Positions 11,725-23,900 of a DNA stretch of 64,000 nt are shown here, piece after piece (within the stretch, counting starts at the first letter, position 1; each line of letters starts with the position of its first letter). The notes below the pieces were generated by a model. That model was not told the DNA's origin, ran no database searches, and was given only the letters and a program-made list of their open reading frames with translations. The stretch is from positions 9,844,501 through 9,908,500 of the forward strand of contig OW051470.1 of the NCBI GenBank assembly GCA_932521025.1, read 5' to 3'. The DNA comes from Oscheius onirici (Eukaryota > Nematoda > Chromadorea > Rhabditida > Rhabditidae). A program made the position numbers and the translations under genes.

Positions 11725-14700
11725 ATGATTCCACTTATATATCTGTTAGTGGCTGCAGTCCACGGTCAACAGACATACGTCTCCGTTCCAACGTCACAGG
11801 GAACGGTTCAGGGCAAAACTGTAAACTACGGTAGGCTTATTTGGTGTCATTTGGAAGCTCAAAGTGTGAAAAAGACGATAAAATAAATTTCCAGGGCAGA
11901 GCGCGTTTTTGGAAAGATTTGAAATTTCTGGCGGCGGGCAATGTTTCGACTTTTGGCGCGCGTCAAACTCAAATTTTAAAATTGCTATCTTTCGTGCCCT
12001 CAGCTCTATTTTCAACCTTTAAACTACCAGAAATGAAAAAAAAAATTTTTAGGCAGCGACACGAACCAACTGTACTATGGACAGGCTGACGTCTTCTTAG
12101 GAATCCCGTATGCTCAGCCACCGACAGGAGATCTGCGCTTTCAGGTTCGAATACAGTCCCGCCACTGTTTTCGAGGCAGAAAATGTTCTCAAATATTGTG
12201 TCAAGGGTGTGCTGAAACAGTGTAAATAGTTACCAGCCGGACCCCGGGGCGCGAAGTGGCAATATTTACAAGAGCCCGATCTTTTTTCAGGCACCGCAAG
12301 CCATGAGATCTTACCCGCAACAGGTCTACGATGCGACATACTATCGACCGAAGTGTCCTCAGATGAATGGGGGAAGCTATGTCAATGAGGATTGTTTGTA
12401 TCTGAATGTTTTCACGCAACAGGCCAATGGGACACAATCTATGGCTGTCATGGTCTTTGTGGATGGGGGAGATGGTCTGACTTCAGGAGGAACAGATCAG
12501 TCACAGATGAAGGTACAGAGAGGGGGACAGATGGAGACAGAGAGGCAGAGAGACAGAGGGACAGAGGTATAGAGGGACAGAGAGACTAAGAGTCACAGAG
12601 GCAAAGAAAAAGAGAGACAAAAAAGAGAAGAAAAGAGAGTTCAGAGTATCTTTTAGGGAACCGTAAGGAATCTGGTCAGTAGAGGAGTAGTCGTCGTCAC
12701 CTTCCAGTACCGTCTGGGTGCCTTAGGATTCTTCTCGACTACCGCCATGGGATTCCAGTCGAACAACGGAATGCTTGACCAGGTAGACTCTCTACTGAAT
12801 TGTACTGAGTACAGTATCCAGGTCATGGTCCTTCAATGGGTTCAACAGAACATCCAAAGCTTTGGAGGCAATCCAAACCAGGTCACTCTGTGTGGACAGG
12901 GTGACGGAGCTTGTGCTGTAAATGCTCACACCCTCTCTCCGATGAGTCAGAGTCTGTTTATTCATTGAGAACAAAACAGTACGAGTTCAGATCTCTTCCA
13001 ACAGGCCATCATCCAGTCGGGTACGATCTATGGTTGCTACTCTCCGGACGGAACTGTTCCTGTCTCTACTGATCAAACAACTCCGATGCCCAGTTTACAG
13101 TACGATCAAGGAGTTCCATATGTTCCTTTGGAGCAAGGAGGAAGTCAGAGCAACTCTGGTACTCAGTATCAGGGGTACTACAGTGATCAGACTGGACAGA
13201 GCCAACAGTACAGTAACCAGCAGTCTGGCCAACAGTATCAGGAAACTGGTCAAAATCAGTACAGTAACCAGCAGTCTGGTCAGAACCAACAGTACCAGGG
13301 AAGCGGACAGAATCAGTACAGTAACCAACAGTATGGTCAAGGAACTGGACAGAACCAGTACAGTAACTCTCAGAGTACAGGATACAATGGTGCTAATGCA
13401 CAGTATGACTCTTCTTTCGTCAATCCTAGTCAACAGTTGGCACAACAGGTGAGTACTGTCCCTCTGACTCTGTCTTTCTGACTTACTGACTCTCTGCCTC
13501 TCTGGCTTTCTGTCTCTCTGTCTTTCTGACTCTCTGTCTCTCTGTCTCTCTGACACTCTGACTCTCACTCCCACTCTTTCAGCTCTGTAACGTCTCATCC
13601 TCTCAATGGAACTCTGGAAACATCGGAAATTTAAAGGACTGTCTGAACAACTACTCAGTCGACTTTATTGTTCAGACCCAAGGGGTAGGTACTGTTTCTC
13701 ACTCTCATCATCCTCTCTTCAGCAAAAAGTTGCCACCTGGTTGATCGTCCGGGACAATTCCTTCTTACCTGGGACTCCGGAACAGTTGGCTTCCAGACGC
13801 CCTCCCATCCCCATAATCATCGGAACGGTTCAGGATGAGGATGCTGATTACGGTAAGGGTACAGGACGATGAAATTACAGTAATCGTAGCTTTCAAACTG
13901 GTCGCAAACGGAAATGCCAGCCAGAATGAGGGAGATCTTTTGAACAACTGGATGGTCGACTTTGCCAGAAAAAACAAGGTCAACAATGATCCTCAGGCAC
14001 AGTCTCAGGTTTTTTTGACTCTTGGTCTTTGGAAAAATATCTTCAGATTGAAAATATCATTGCCCAGAACTATAACATTACTCCACCTGTCTCGACGACC
14101 ACCTTTATGCCGATCACGGGGCAGAGAGTCTATGACTACACAGGACAGAATGAACAGTTCCAGAACCAGCAGCAGGGTTACGGTAATGGTCAGGTACAAC
14201 AGTACAGTCCGGTAAGTCGACTGGATTTGCCTGGAAGGGAGAATCTTCAGAACCAGCCGGTGTCTACTTCTACAGTACAGTCGCTGAGGACAATGTCTAC
14301 GGTAAGAGAAACAATGACAGGGACAGGCAGGCTTGTTGATTGTGGGTTGCTGAGCTGCGCTGCGGCCAGGTTGGACTTTGCGGCGGGCTAAAAAAATTCA
14401 TTTCGCATTTTTTTTCTGATTTTTTTTGTTTCCAAATACGTCCCCCGATTTGATTTAGTTTTGCCATCAGAAAAAATGGAAGAAAATCGAAAACTGACGA
14501 CTAAAATAGAAGAAAATGCGGTTTTTTGACGAAATTCGGTAAAAATAGCAGTTTTCTTCGATTTTCATTGTCAGTTTTCGATTTTATTCCAATTTTTCTG
14601 ATGACAAAACTAAATCTAATCGGGGGACGTATTTGGAAACAAAAAAATCAGAAAAAAAATGCGAAATGAATTTTTTTAGCCCGCCGCAAAGTCCAACCTG

Positions 14701-15940
14701 GCCGCAGCGCAGCTCAGACCGCAGCGCAGGTTTTCAACAAGCGTGGGGACAGGGACAGAGAGTTACCAGTCTCTTCCAGATCACATCCGATTCCGGAATT
14801 GTGAGTCAGACCGCCACAGCCATAGACTCTTTCACCCAAAACGGAAACACCATGGTTCGGGTCTTCCAGTTCAGTTATGTGACCGATCTTGGAAGAGAGG
14901 GACAGCCAGACTTGGGGACATGGAAGCGTAAGTCGAGACTTTGAAAATCAAACAGACAATTTCCAGCTGTTACCAAAGGAACTGACCAGATTTTCCTGTT
15001 CATGAGTGAGACAGTCTGGACCCAGTCGTCTCCGACCTCTCAGGACAGAATCATGGCGGATCAGATGGGTCAGCAGTGGACGCAGTTTGCCAAGACAGGG
15101 TAAGGATACTGTAGTCTCTTTGGCATACGGTAGTTTTTCAGACAGGTGACGAGCTGGCAGCCGACCAACGGTCAGAACTACAACTACTGTAATCTGAACA
15201 CGAAGTCGACGCAACAGGCTGGCTATGGAGAACAGGCTAGGGACGTGTTCCAGCAACAGGTCCAGCCGATTGTTACTCAGGTTCGTTGACTGCGTGACTC
15301 TGTTCAGTTTACCTTTACTGGTCAACTAGTGGGTATACTGTAAGCTTCTGAACTGATCCCGATCTCTTGACTCTTACTGTCCAATTGACTAGTCGATTAG
15401 TGGGTATACTGTAGGTTTCTGAATTGATCTAGAAGTCCGGACTCTTACTGTACATTTGACTGGTCGACTAGTCGGTATAATGTAGGCTTTTGAATTGATC
15501 CAGAGCCCCCCGACTCTTACCGTCCACTTGACTACATTTACTGGTCAACTAGTGGGTATACTATAGGTTTCTGAACTGATCCAGATCTCTTTAAACCTTC
15601 CTAGTAACTATCTCATTCACTACCGACTCATACTCTCTCTGTTCTTTTCCGGACAATTCCTTTTCAGTCACAACAGCAGCAGGGACTCTTACCTCAGCGG
15701 GACCAGCCGACTACCTATCAGCCTCCTTATCAATACTCTCCCCAACCCAGTTCACAGTTCCAGTACCAATACACGCCACAGCCTCAACAGCCACAGTACA
15801 ACCAGCAGACGTGTTGTCAGCAGCGACTCCAGTGCTGTCAGCCTGCTAGTCAAGGACAGTACAGGCAAAATGCCAATGGTGATTCCACTTTTCAAATCTC
15901 GTTCTCTTTGAACAACAACAACTTGCCAAATAACGGATAA
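11725..15940 (+). CDS. secreted carboxylesterase-like protein lacking catalytic residues, with Gln-rich inserts
   Basis: Fifteen in-phase exons encode 803 residues: 11725-11830, 12053-12144, 12291-12512, 12657-12782, 12822-12951, 12991-13448, 13583-13684, 13723-13852, 13881-14008, 14047-14182, 14251-14301, 14742-14927, 14967-15099, 15142-15280, 15668-15940. A signal peptide (MIPLIYLLVAAVHG) starts it. Carboxylesterase type B hallmarks are NEDCLYLNVF, VVVVTFQYRLGALGF and FGGNPNQVTLCG. The nucleophile elbow reads GQGDG instead of GESAG, and the His motif reads KGTDQIF. The Ser and His of the triad are therefore lost, as in neuroligin- or glutactin-type proteins, suggesting adhesion or binding. 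Exon 6 (13095-13440) carries about 110 residues of Gln/Ser/Asn/Tyr-rich repeats, and the C-terminus is Gln-rich with two Cys-Cys pairs. The phases close exactly over 804 codons. Confidence 0.85.
14327..14741. mobile_element. palindromic MITE-like element, copy A
   Basis: A near-perfect inverted repeat about 415 bp long, with ends AGGCTTGTTG..CAACAAGC. The arms carry GCTGCGCTGCGGCCAGGTTG and CCCCCGATTTGATTTAGTTT. It lies between exons 11 and 12 of the carboxylesterase-like gene. Copy B is at 31650-32050 and a diverged relative at 29535-29912. No coding capacity. Confidence 0.85.
15300..15600. repeat. intronic tandem repeat, about 75 bp x 4
   Basis: Four imperfect units built on GTCAACTAGTGGGTATACTG and TTCTGAACTGATCC. 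They fill most of the last intron (15281-15667) of the carboxylesterase-like gene. Confidence 0.7.
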
Positions 15941-15952
15941 GAACAAAAAACG

Positions 15953-15958
15953 AATAAA
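15953..15958 (+). terminator. AATAAA polyadenylation signal
   Basis: A canonical AATAAA 13 bases after the carboxylesterase-like stop codon. The convergent minus-strand STAT-like gene ends only 76 bases from that stop. Confidence 0.75.
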
Positions 15959-16015
15959 ATATTTGAGACCTGGCTCTGGGTGGTGAAAGACTAGAAATTG
16001 GGAGAGGTAGTAGAG

Positions 16016-19000
16016 TTATTCTTTTTCATCAGTTCCGTCATCGGAGCCGTCTTCTCTGGAAATGAGAGAATTGTTGGGACAATGGCCGTATTTTTTTTAA
16101 TTTTGAGCATAATAATGTTCATCCGATAAGAATGTCTCACGGGCACTGGTGAGCTCAAGTCGCGTGGGGTCGCCAAAAGTGAGCGTACGGGTGCGACGAG
16201 GGAGACAGAGGGACAGACAGACTTACCCATCAGTACTGTGACCGAGAAGGGTGCCGACATTGAATCCTTCGGGAGTCTTCATCTGTGCAAAATGCTGCTG
16301 AAAGAGAGCCAGAAGATGTGCAGGAAAGACCAAGGCCGAATCTGAGAATATCCAAAAAGTAAATTTTGTTTCTGGGAAAAGCACATTGACACCGTATTTT
16401 CTATGCTACAGTAATCAGAAAGTAGCTAGAGTCAATGTACTTTTCCACACACACAGAACTGCGACTGTACCAATCTCAGATTCGAGGGAACTGAGTACCT
16501 TGTCCCAGATTGGGAAGGGATGGGAAGAGACCAGTAGTCGTGGGAAGGGTTGCGACTCTCTCCAGTTTCTCTCCAGTCAACGGATTCACTCTCTGGGTAT
16601 CGGTGTCCATGATCTGAAACTATTTTTTTTTCTGTCCCTCTGTCCATCTGTTTCTCTGTCCCTCTGTCTCTCCCACCTGAACCAGATTGTTCCTCGTCCT
16701 TGTCGTGACATAATTATGAAAAATGACGTCCTTTCTCACAATCCCGACCGAAATTTGCGTCCCATCCGTCGCACTGGTCTCCAATCTGACCAGTTTGTCA
16801 AATTTGGCGGGAAAAGACTCGTCCATTAGCACCTCTGCCAGTCCTTGCTTGAAGTCCTTGATTTGTTCAGAAGCGACTGATCCGACTATAGTTTGAGCAG
16901 AGTCGTTCAGACCAAAGACCAGAGAAAGATAGCCACAGTTCTCGTCACAGAATCGAACTAGAAGACTACCGTCAGTAGTGTGCTGGAATGCGTGTCGGGC
17001 GGCTTGGAGGCTGGAAAGAGACAGGATACTGTAAGGAGAGTATGAGTCGAGAAACTTCGAGAAACTGACTCTTTGTTGAAGAGACTACACATGGTTTGGT
17101 ATTCTTCACTGGCAGCCATCTGTTTCTTCGTCTTGGTCGATTTTTTATCAGCGATCTGGGGACTGGGACAGAGACGGTGACCGACGTCCTGGATCATTTC
17201 AGAGACTCGGAAGAGCCAGAGCCAGGGAGAGTGGGACAGTTCAGTGGACATGTCGAGGATGGAGACACACTTATCCTGAAAGAGTTGATAGAAGGATAGA
17301 CAGGGACATAGGCGGATTGGCGCAGTGGCAGGAGGCGCCAGCGTCAATCGAAGAGTCACAAGTTCGATCCCCGCCTCAGCCCAACCAAGGCTTAAAGCCC
17401 CTCGCTATCTGGCCCCTCAGATGCACCCGCTAGTCAAAGGCTTGAAGACGGGAGAATACTTTACTTTACTTTACTTTAGACAGGGACAGTGTGCCTGTAC
17501 CTGCATAAACTCTTTCCTCTCGACCATGACTTCATCCAGTACCAGTTCAGCCAAGAGTCGGTCTCTCAACTCTTGTCTCGCTTCCAGCAAGTCCAGACTG
17601 GTTCTGATTTTGGAGCTTCCAAAGAGTTCCGTTTCCAGTAGAACTACTTGACCAGTCGTGGTGCATCTAACTATCCTAAAGACAGTTCTTTAAACTGTAG
17701 ACAGTTTCAAAAAACCTAGGAAGAAGAATCATCGTCTGTACATGGCAGATCTCGTGGTGGTGGAGCTGTCTAGCCTGTACCATCTGCGCCTTGACAAAGT
17801 TCTGAATGGCTGTCCGGAGAAGACCCCATCCCAGAGGAGATTCCAATGGAGCATCAACACTTTCCGGCTGGTCGACTGGATCAGCCAGTCTGCTCCAGAA
17901 GATTGACTGGAGCAGAGGCTCCGTCTGGTCATTGGTTATGGCTATTAGGAAGGCGTGAGAGATGGCCGTCTGATTGACTACCAGCTTGTTGTCCACGTTC
18001 AGGGCGACTTCTACTTGGATAGCATAACGGGTGGCCAGTTGCCGGCGGTCGATCTGAACAGGTGGATAACGGTAACTGTCTGGACATCTGACTCTGTCTC
18101 TCAGACCCGGGGTCAACCGTTCGCACCCGTACGCCGTCTTGTATCGCCGTCAACGAACCCCGCGGGGTTCGAGCTCGGAGAGCCCGTGGTCGGATGCGTT
18201 ATTGTGCTCAATTTTTCAAATAAATATGTCTAATAACACTATCCAAAGTTCCTCTGTTTTTCAAAATCTCTCTCACCATAGAATTCAAAGTGACACCCAT
18301 TTCCGGGAATGTCGCACACAGAACCCCATTCTCGTATCTGAAAGGAGTCGTCTTAGCCGCCGGCTCATTCATCTGATCAAAAATGACGTAGGTAGTAGTT
18401 TCTGGAGCTGCCTGAACATTTCCTGTATCCCAAAATTTTGAGTTCTGTACCTGACTAGCCACTAGTTTCCCATCCGCTGTTACTGTAGCCGTAGACTGAT
18501 CGGGAACTTTTACAGCGGCTGTACCCTCTCGTTGGGTGAGAATCATGCGCCCAGCAACTTGTCTAGAGATCAGAGAGAGTGTACAATATTACCTTTTTGG
18601 ACGTACCTCGGTTCTCCGCCCTCGCTGGAAAGTTTGACCAGAGTTGCTCTGAAGAAGGCCTCGATAGTTGGAGGTGCTCGTAATACATTGGAATCAGAGT
18701 CATTGGAAATGGCAAAGACTCTGAAAAGATCAGTTACTGTCTCTGTCCCTGTCCCTGTCCCTCTCTCTTACAGTAACCCACTTGACTCTCAGAGTTGGAT
18801 GACTCGTTCTACACTTCACCACGTTCCTTGCCCTATGGATCAGCGGAGCCATATCGATATCCAGTTCGTTCTGGATCCCTTGGACTGACTTTGGCCACTC
18901 GACCACCATCGACCTGTACTCTTTTATTCATACTGTGACCCTCTGAACCTACTCCTGTATGATCTGTTCAATTAGCTGAAGCTGAGCCGGATGCTCGTCC

Positions 19001-20062
19001 GGACTCATTGGAGCATTCGAAACTCTTCTGTAGAAGGTGGCAAATCTAGAAAATTCCATTTTTGTCTTTCTCTTCTTGTGTCGTGTTTTTGCCTTGTGCG
19101 TTGTTGACTTTTTGATAGGGGCCCGCTGGCTTTGGTCCAAACAATAGTTTTGGACTAATGGCCGTACAGAAACAGCGACAGAGTGATAAGAAAAAACACT
19201 GACTCTTTCATTGGATGATCCTCTCCAGAGACTGAGACGGGCTCTACTAGGAGAGAGCCTCGCCGCTGTCTGGCCAGGAACTCTCGCTTCTTCTGAAGCA
19301 GCCGGACGAATTCCTGCTTCAAGGCGAACATTCCGCTTGATCTCTTGATCTGAATATCGTTTTTGTGTCTTTAAAAACTAGGTTTCCTAGACTGTCTTTC
19401 CTTGTTTCCAGTAAGAAATACATTAGAAAGTAATAAAAATAATTATTCCTTCCCGCTAGTAAATTTGAAAAATAGTGCGCAAATTGAGTCTCAGCGAAAT
19501 CGTGACGAGACCGACGTGCCTGATTTTCAGGTGTGGTTGTTTTGGTGGATTTTTGAATTTGTCAACAAATCTTGCAATTTTTCATTACGCGACCATTTTC
19601 CAGATTTTTTCAATAGTTTCCGTCAATTTTTCGTCTTTATAACAACGTTTAACCCCCTCCACCGTGTCCAACAAACCTCTAAGGTTAAAAGTGTACAAAT
19701 GAAGTCAGTAACATGCAAAAATAGTCTCACTGCAAAAGTTTTTATGTTTCCTACCATTTTTCGCTTGAAATAGCTTATTTTCCACGCTGACTTCAATAAA
19801 AAGAAGCTGTATGCCTTCGGAGAGCCAGAAATTGGTGGAATAATCCCGATTTCACCAAAAAACGAGCCATATTCAATGTTTTTTTCCCAATAGTCTCATA
19901 AAAGTCAAAAAGAGATGGAAAATGCTGAAAAAGTTCAATTTCAAGCTATTCTGGGCCGTTTTTTCTCAAAAAATGATAAAAAGTGCCTACCTCCAGCAGA
20001 TCATCGAGAGAGGTGACGGATTTCCGCTTGTGAGGCGCCATCGGCGGCGCCGAACGTAGCAT
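16016..20062 (-). CDS. STAT-like transcription factor with SH2-like domain
   Basis: Exon joins that fit, in gene order: 19991-20062 (ATG at 20062, MLRSAPPMAPHKRKSV), a Lys/Arg-rich coiled-coil exon near 19200-19350, 18953-19045, then exons through 18000-18900, 17070-17275, 16677-17010, 16499-16613, 16227-16341 and 16016-16055 (stop). A stretch near 17800-18000 reads SHAFLIAITNDQTEPLLQSI then FWSRL, matching the end of the STAT DNA-binding domain. PWLWLFRVSEMIQDVG fits the linker. TDGSLLVRFCDENCGYLSLV fits an SH2 phosphotyrosine pocket with its FLLRFS-like strand. STATs carry cytokine- or stress-like signals to the nucleus; C. elegans has sta-1 and sta-2. The exon 2/3 and 17640/17740 junctions are unresolved. 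No clear C-terminal Tyr activation motif is seen. An intron carries a complete SINE. Confidence 0.6.
17309..17476 (+). mobile_element. tRNA-derived SINE with 12-bp target-site duplication
   Basis: The head, 17311-17378, has box A (TTGGCGCAGTGGC) and box B (AAGTTCGATCCC). An unrelated body follows, then a short tail of repeated TTTAC. The element is flanked by the exact direct repeat TAGACAGGGACA at 17297-17308 and 17477-17488. It sits in a STAT-like intron, opposite in sense to the gene. Confidence 0.85.
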
Positions 20063-20064
20063 CT

Positions 20065-20997
20065 TCTGTATGTGTCTGTTTGAGATAGCAAAGGTCTACT
20101 ATTTGGCCTGAATGGAATGTTTTCCCTCCCAAAACTTGAAAGCAAACAGAACACAGAAAAAGGAGAAGAATAAGTTTTAACTTTGCTCTCTCGCTCAGTA
20201 TCAGTCTGTTTTGATTTGCCTCTTACAGTAAGCCTTCTGATAGCAAAGTACAACTTCTTTTCGAAAATAGGCTGAAATTCCCCAAATTTTTGGCGATATT
20301 ATTCATTCCCGTGATTGTAGTGGTGGTCAGTTCTGTTATCTCCTGCTTTCCGCCATTTCAGACCCTGCACTATATGCTCAGAGATTGATTAGCCCAAATT
20401 CTTACGCGGAGAGTCTGTCTGGTGATACGGGAGAGTCTGGGCGAGAAGAAGGCATCTTCTCTACTTTTACCAGAAGCTGTCAGAAAAATGAGGAAATATA
20501 AATTTCTCGATAAAAGAGGGGTAATTCCGGCTACAAAATACTAGGTTCAAGAGACTGTCTCGGTCAATCTTACTGGAATTACTGTGACTGTAACTCTGTC
20601 ATTTCTCTCTATCTAACTGTCCCTGTCTCTCTCCGACTTACTGTAACTCTCTTTCATCTAGTTCTTTCACCTGTACTGTCCCTGTCTCTCTAGTTCAGTT
20701 ACTGTAACTGTCCCTCACTTAGATCCTTTCTAGTGAACTCTGTGCCTATCTGTACCTTACTAACTTACTGTAACTGTCTCTTCTTCTCTTTCACTTACTG
20801 TGACTCTCTCTCTCTTGTAGTTCCTCCTACTAAACTATCCCTGTCTCTCTCCAAACTACTGTAATTGTCTCTCAGTCTTTTCGTCTGAACAGTCTTACTA
20901 TCTGAGGAGTCTAATTGCGAGGTAAAACAATCCAAAAAATGATAAGAAACAGGGAATGACATCAGAGGAAACTTCTAGTAACATGTGATTCAAACTT
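20065..20997. other. intergenic; CT-rich tract with TACTGTAACT motifs
   Basis: No gene seen. 20560-20890 is a degenerate array of CTGTCTCTCT and TTACTGTAACTGT units, the same vocabulary as in many introns here. The gap separates two minus-strand genes and should hold the STAT-like promoter. Confidence 0.6.
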
Positions 20998-23900
20998 TCA
21001 AAATCGATGATACATCAGGCGGAGAGTCTTGAGATTGCCAGTTTTGGCAACTTTCACACGATAACCATATCTTCTTATGCAAATAGAGTCTCTCTCGACA
21101 GTCCCATAAGGCAAAACATTTACTCCCTGAATGGAATAACAACGGAACAAAATTGACCAAAAAGTGAGAAGAAAACGGGGAAGAGAGTAGCTATTTCTGC
21201 AAATTGTATTCGTCATTGAATTCGAAAAGGGGCCTCATTACCGGCAGAATCGAGTAGGTCGGATATTGGCCGCTCGGATTACGGTAATGGCGACTGTCGT
21301 CCTGAAAATTACATTATGGTTTGTTCAACAAAAAGTGGGCTCCGGTAAGATCAAGAAACTTGGTTCGAGCAGGTCAAATGTTGCACGCACAAAATAAGAG
21401 ATTGGCAAAATAGATGGGGCATTTTTTCGCACTCGGTTTCATTCGAAAGACTGATCAATATCTTGGAAAAGAGAGCCTTACCAGACTACGATCCTGCTCC
21501 CTGCCTCGATAGCGATCGCCAGAATCTCTTGGTCGCTCTCGTTCATATCTACCCGAATCCCCTCCATTTCGATATCTAAATTTGTAGTTTTTCAGGAATA
21601 AAAAGGGTTAAAAAAGTACCCGTAAGAATTACTGCCTCTGAAGGCACTTTTGTCTCGCGGATAACTGCCGTGATTTTCGGAATTTCTTCGCTCGTGGCTC
21701 AGGTAGCCGCCACCACCACGGCGTCGATCTCGTGGCGGTCCATTCCAGCGGCGGTTCAGGGCAGGCGAAAATCGGCTTGGAGAACCTAAATATGTGTCTT
21801 TTTAAGCAAGAAAAAGCGATAAAACTTACGAGAATCGTGAAAACGGCGGCGATATTGGTCACGCTGATCGTCGGAAAGAGCTCCACGGTAGATCTCTGGC
21901 GAATGAGGCGAATAGCTGCCCTGAAGTTTAGATTTTGAGCTGAAAGAGAAGAGGGAGGAAAAATACCTGAAGATTTATGTCGGAAAGACTGAGAGCTGGA
22001 GTGGCGCAGTTTGGTGAAGCCTGAAGTTTGGCCTATGTAAAAAGACTTCGCAAAAACAATGGTGAAAATTGGCCAAAAACAGAAAATGCGGGTTACCAGC
22101 TTGGTTTGCCTGCTACAATTCAAGTCATGTGAAAGGCTAGTCATTTTTTTTCATATTTTTTGAGCCTGAAGTAACAAAAAAACAAACCGGTTTGGAAACA
22201 TCCATAGGTACCTGAGGACTGTACTGAACTGGCTGCTCAGCTGGTGGCTGAATCTGTGTCGTTTCTTCAACCGTTTCTTCCTAAAATCTCGCTTATTTTA
22301 TGAACCAAAAAAAGTACCTTGACAGCAGAATTTTTCGTCTTTTTCTTGCCCCTTTCTTTAACGAAATAAATATCCTCTTCTTCAACGACAGTTTCCGGCT
22401 GAGACTGTTCCTCGCTCGGTATCGGCTCCGGCACAATGTTCTTGATATCTTCCGAGGCGAAAACCAGAGGCGATTCGGCTCCTTCGTCGAATTCCGCCGT
22501 CTAAATTTGATGTGTTAGCAAAACTTTCACCAAAAAGGCTAAAAAAATAGGACTAAAACTTACGTCAGTATCAGCATTTTCGGGAGAAACTGCCTGCTGC
22601 TCGGGAGCCGGGTCTTGGCGACGGGAATCCTGCAAAATTTTGAGTTTTAACAGTTGAGTTGGAAGATTCGTTGCGGGAGTTTTTTTAGCTTCATAGCTTT
22701 GGCTGAGCACTCAAGTTTGGCATGAACATAACGAGTATCCTACGTTTACGTGCGATTTCTTCGGTCTCACCACGAAAGTGAACGGGCTACGGTAATGACC
22801 GTACTTTTAAGGAGCAAACTATAATCAAACAATCCTAATCTTTAAAAGCCTGTCTTGCAACGATTCTGGAACTCCAAATCCTAAAAAAAAAAACTGACCT
22901 CGTCAGAATCCGACGACTCCGACATTCGTCGCAGCGGTCTGGTCATTGGCGTCGTCTGATAGACGCGACTGACATCCTGCATAATGGACTCGTAGAGATT
23001 TCTCGGCGTGTTCTTCTTCGCAGCCGAATTCTGATAGAATGGTGGAATGGGGCACGGGAAGCAGTGTTTCTGTATCTCGAGCAGCTGCTGATTGTGCCGT
23101 CTGTACTTGGCTTCGAAGACCTTTCTGTCCGCAATAACTTCCATCGACTTGTAGCCTTCTTCCAGATTGTGGCTTTGCTGAAAACGAACAGTTTTCAGTC
23201 AAGTTTTCGCAACAGAATCGGGTTAAAATGTAGCAAACATAAAGTGTCGAAACAGGTACATTGAGCCTCGAGAAGCTAACTTTTTAAGTCATTTTTATCG
23301 TATACCCGAAAGAAGAGCGTCATCTCGAGCCATTGATATCGACATGCAGGAAGATTTGAAAATTCGCCACGTATCGACGTCTATCGCTACGAGTTAGTGC
23401 GCAAATATTGCAGCATTAGAGTTTCGAGCATACTGTTCTTTTACAGCACCCTGACAGCTACAGAATTGCTACTTCTTCAGGGAAACATCCGGGGGTTGCA
23501 CTAGAACAATCAGTAACTTCAGGCAAAGAAGGTGCAATTTTAGGATAAGCGCGGTCTACTGTATCGGGTTTATTGCACTGTTCGCCAATTTTTGGAGCTA
23601 GCTGCACAATTTGGTATTTCGAGATATTTGAGACGACCCCGTTGCTGTTGTCGACAAAAATTCGCCCATACCTTAAGATGTTTGTTCACTACGGGCATAC
23701 TTTCTCCGGCAAACTGGCAGTTGTCGATCGGGCAGGCTAATCGCTCCAGAAGATGCGTCTTCGCTACATGTTCCTTCCTCCCGCCGAGCGATTTAAACTG
23801 CTTGCGGCAGATCTGACATTCTAGATCGCTGTCAGTCAAATCCAAAAAGGCCTTTTTCATCTGTCCCTCCAAGACGAGGACATAATCTTCGTCCGAATGA

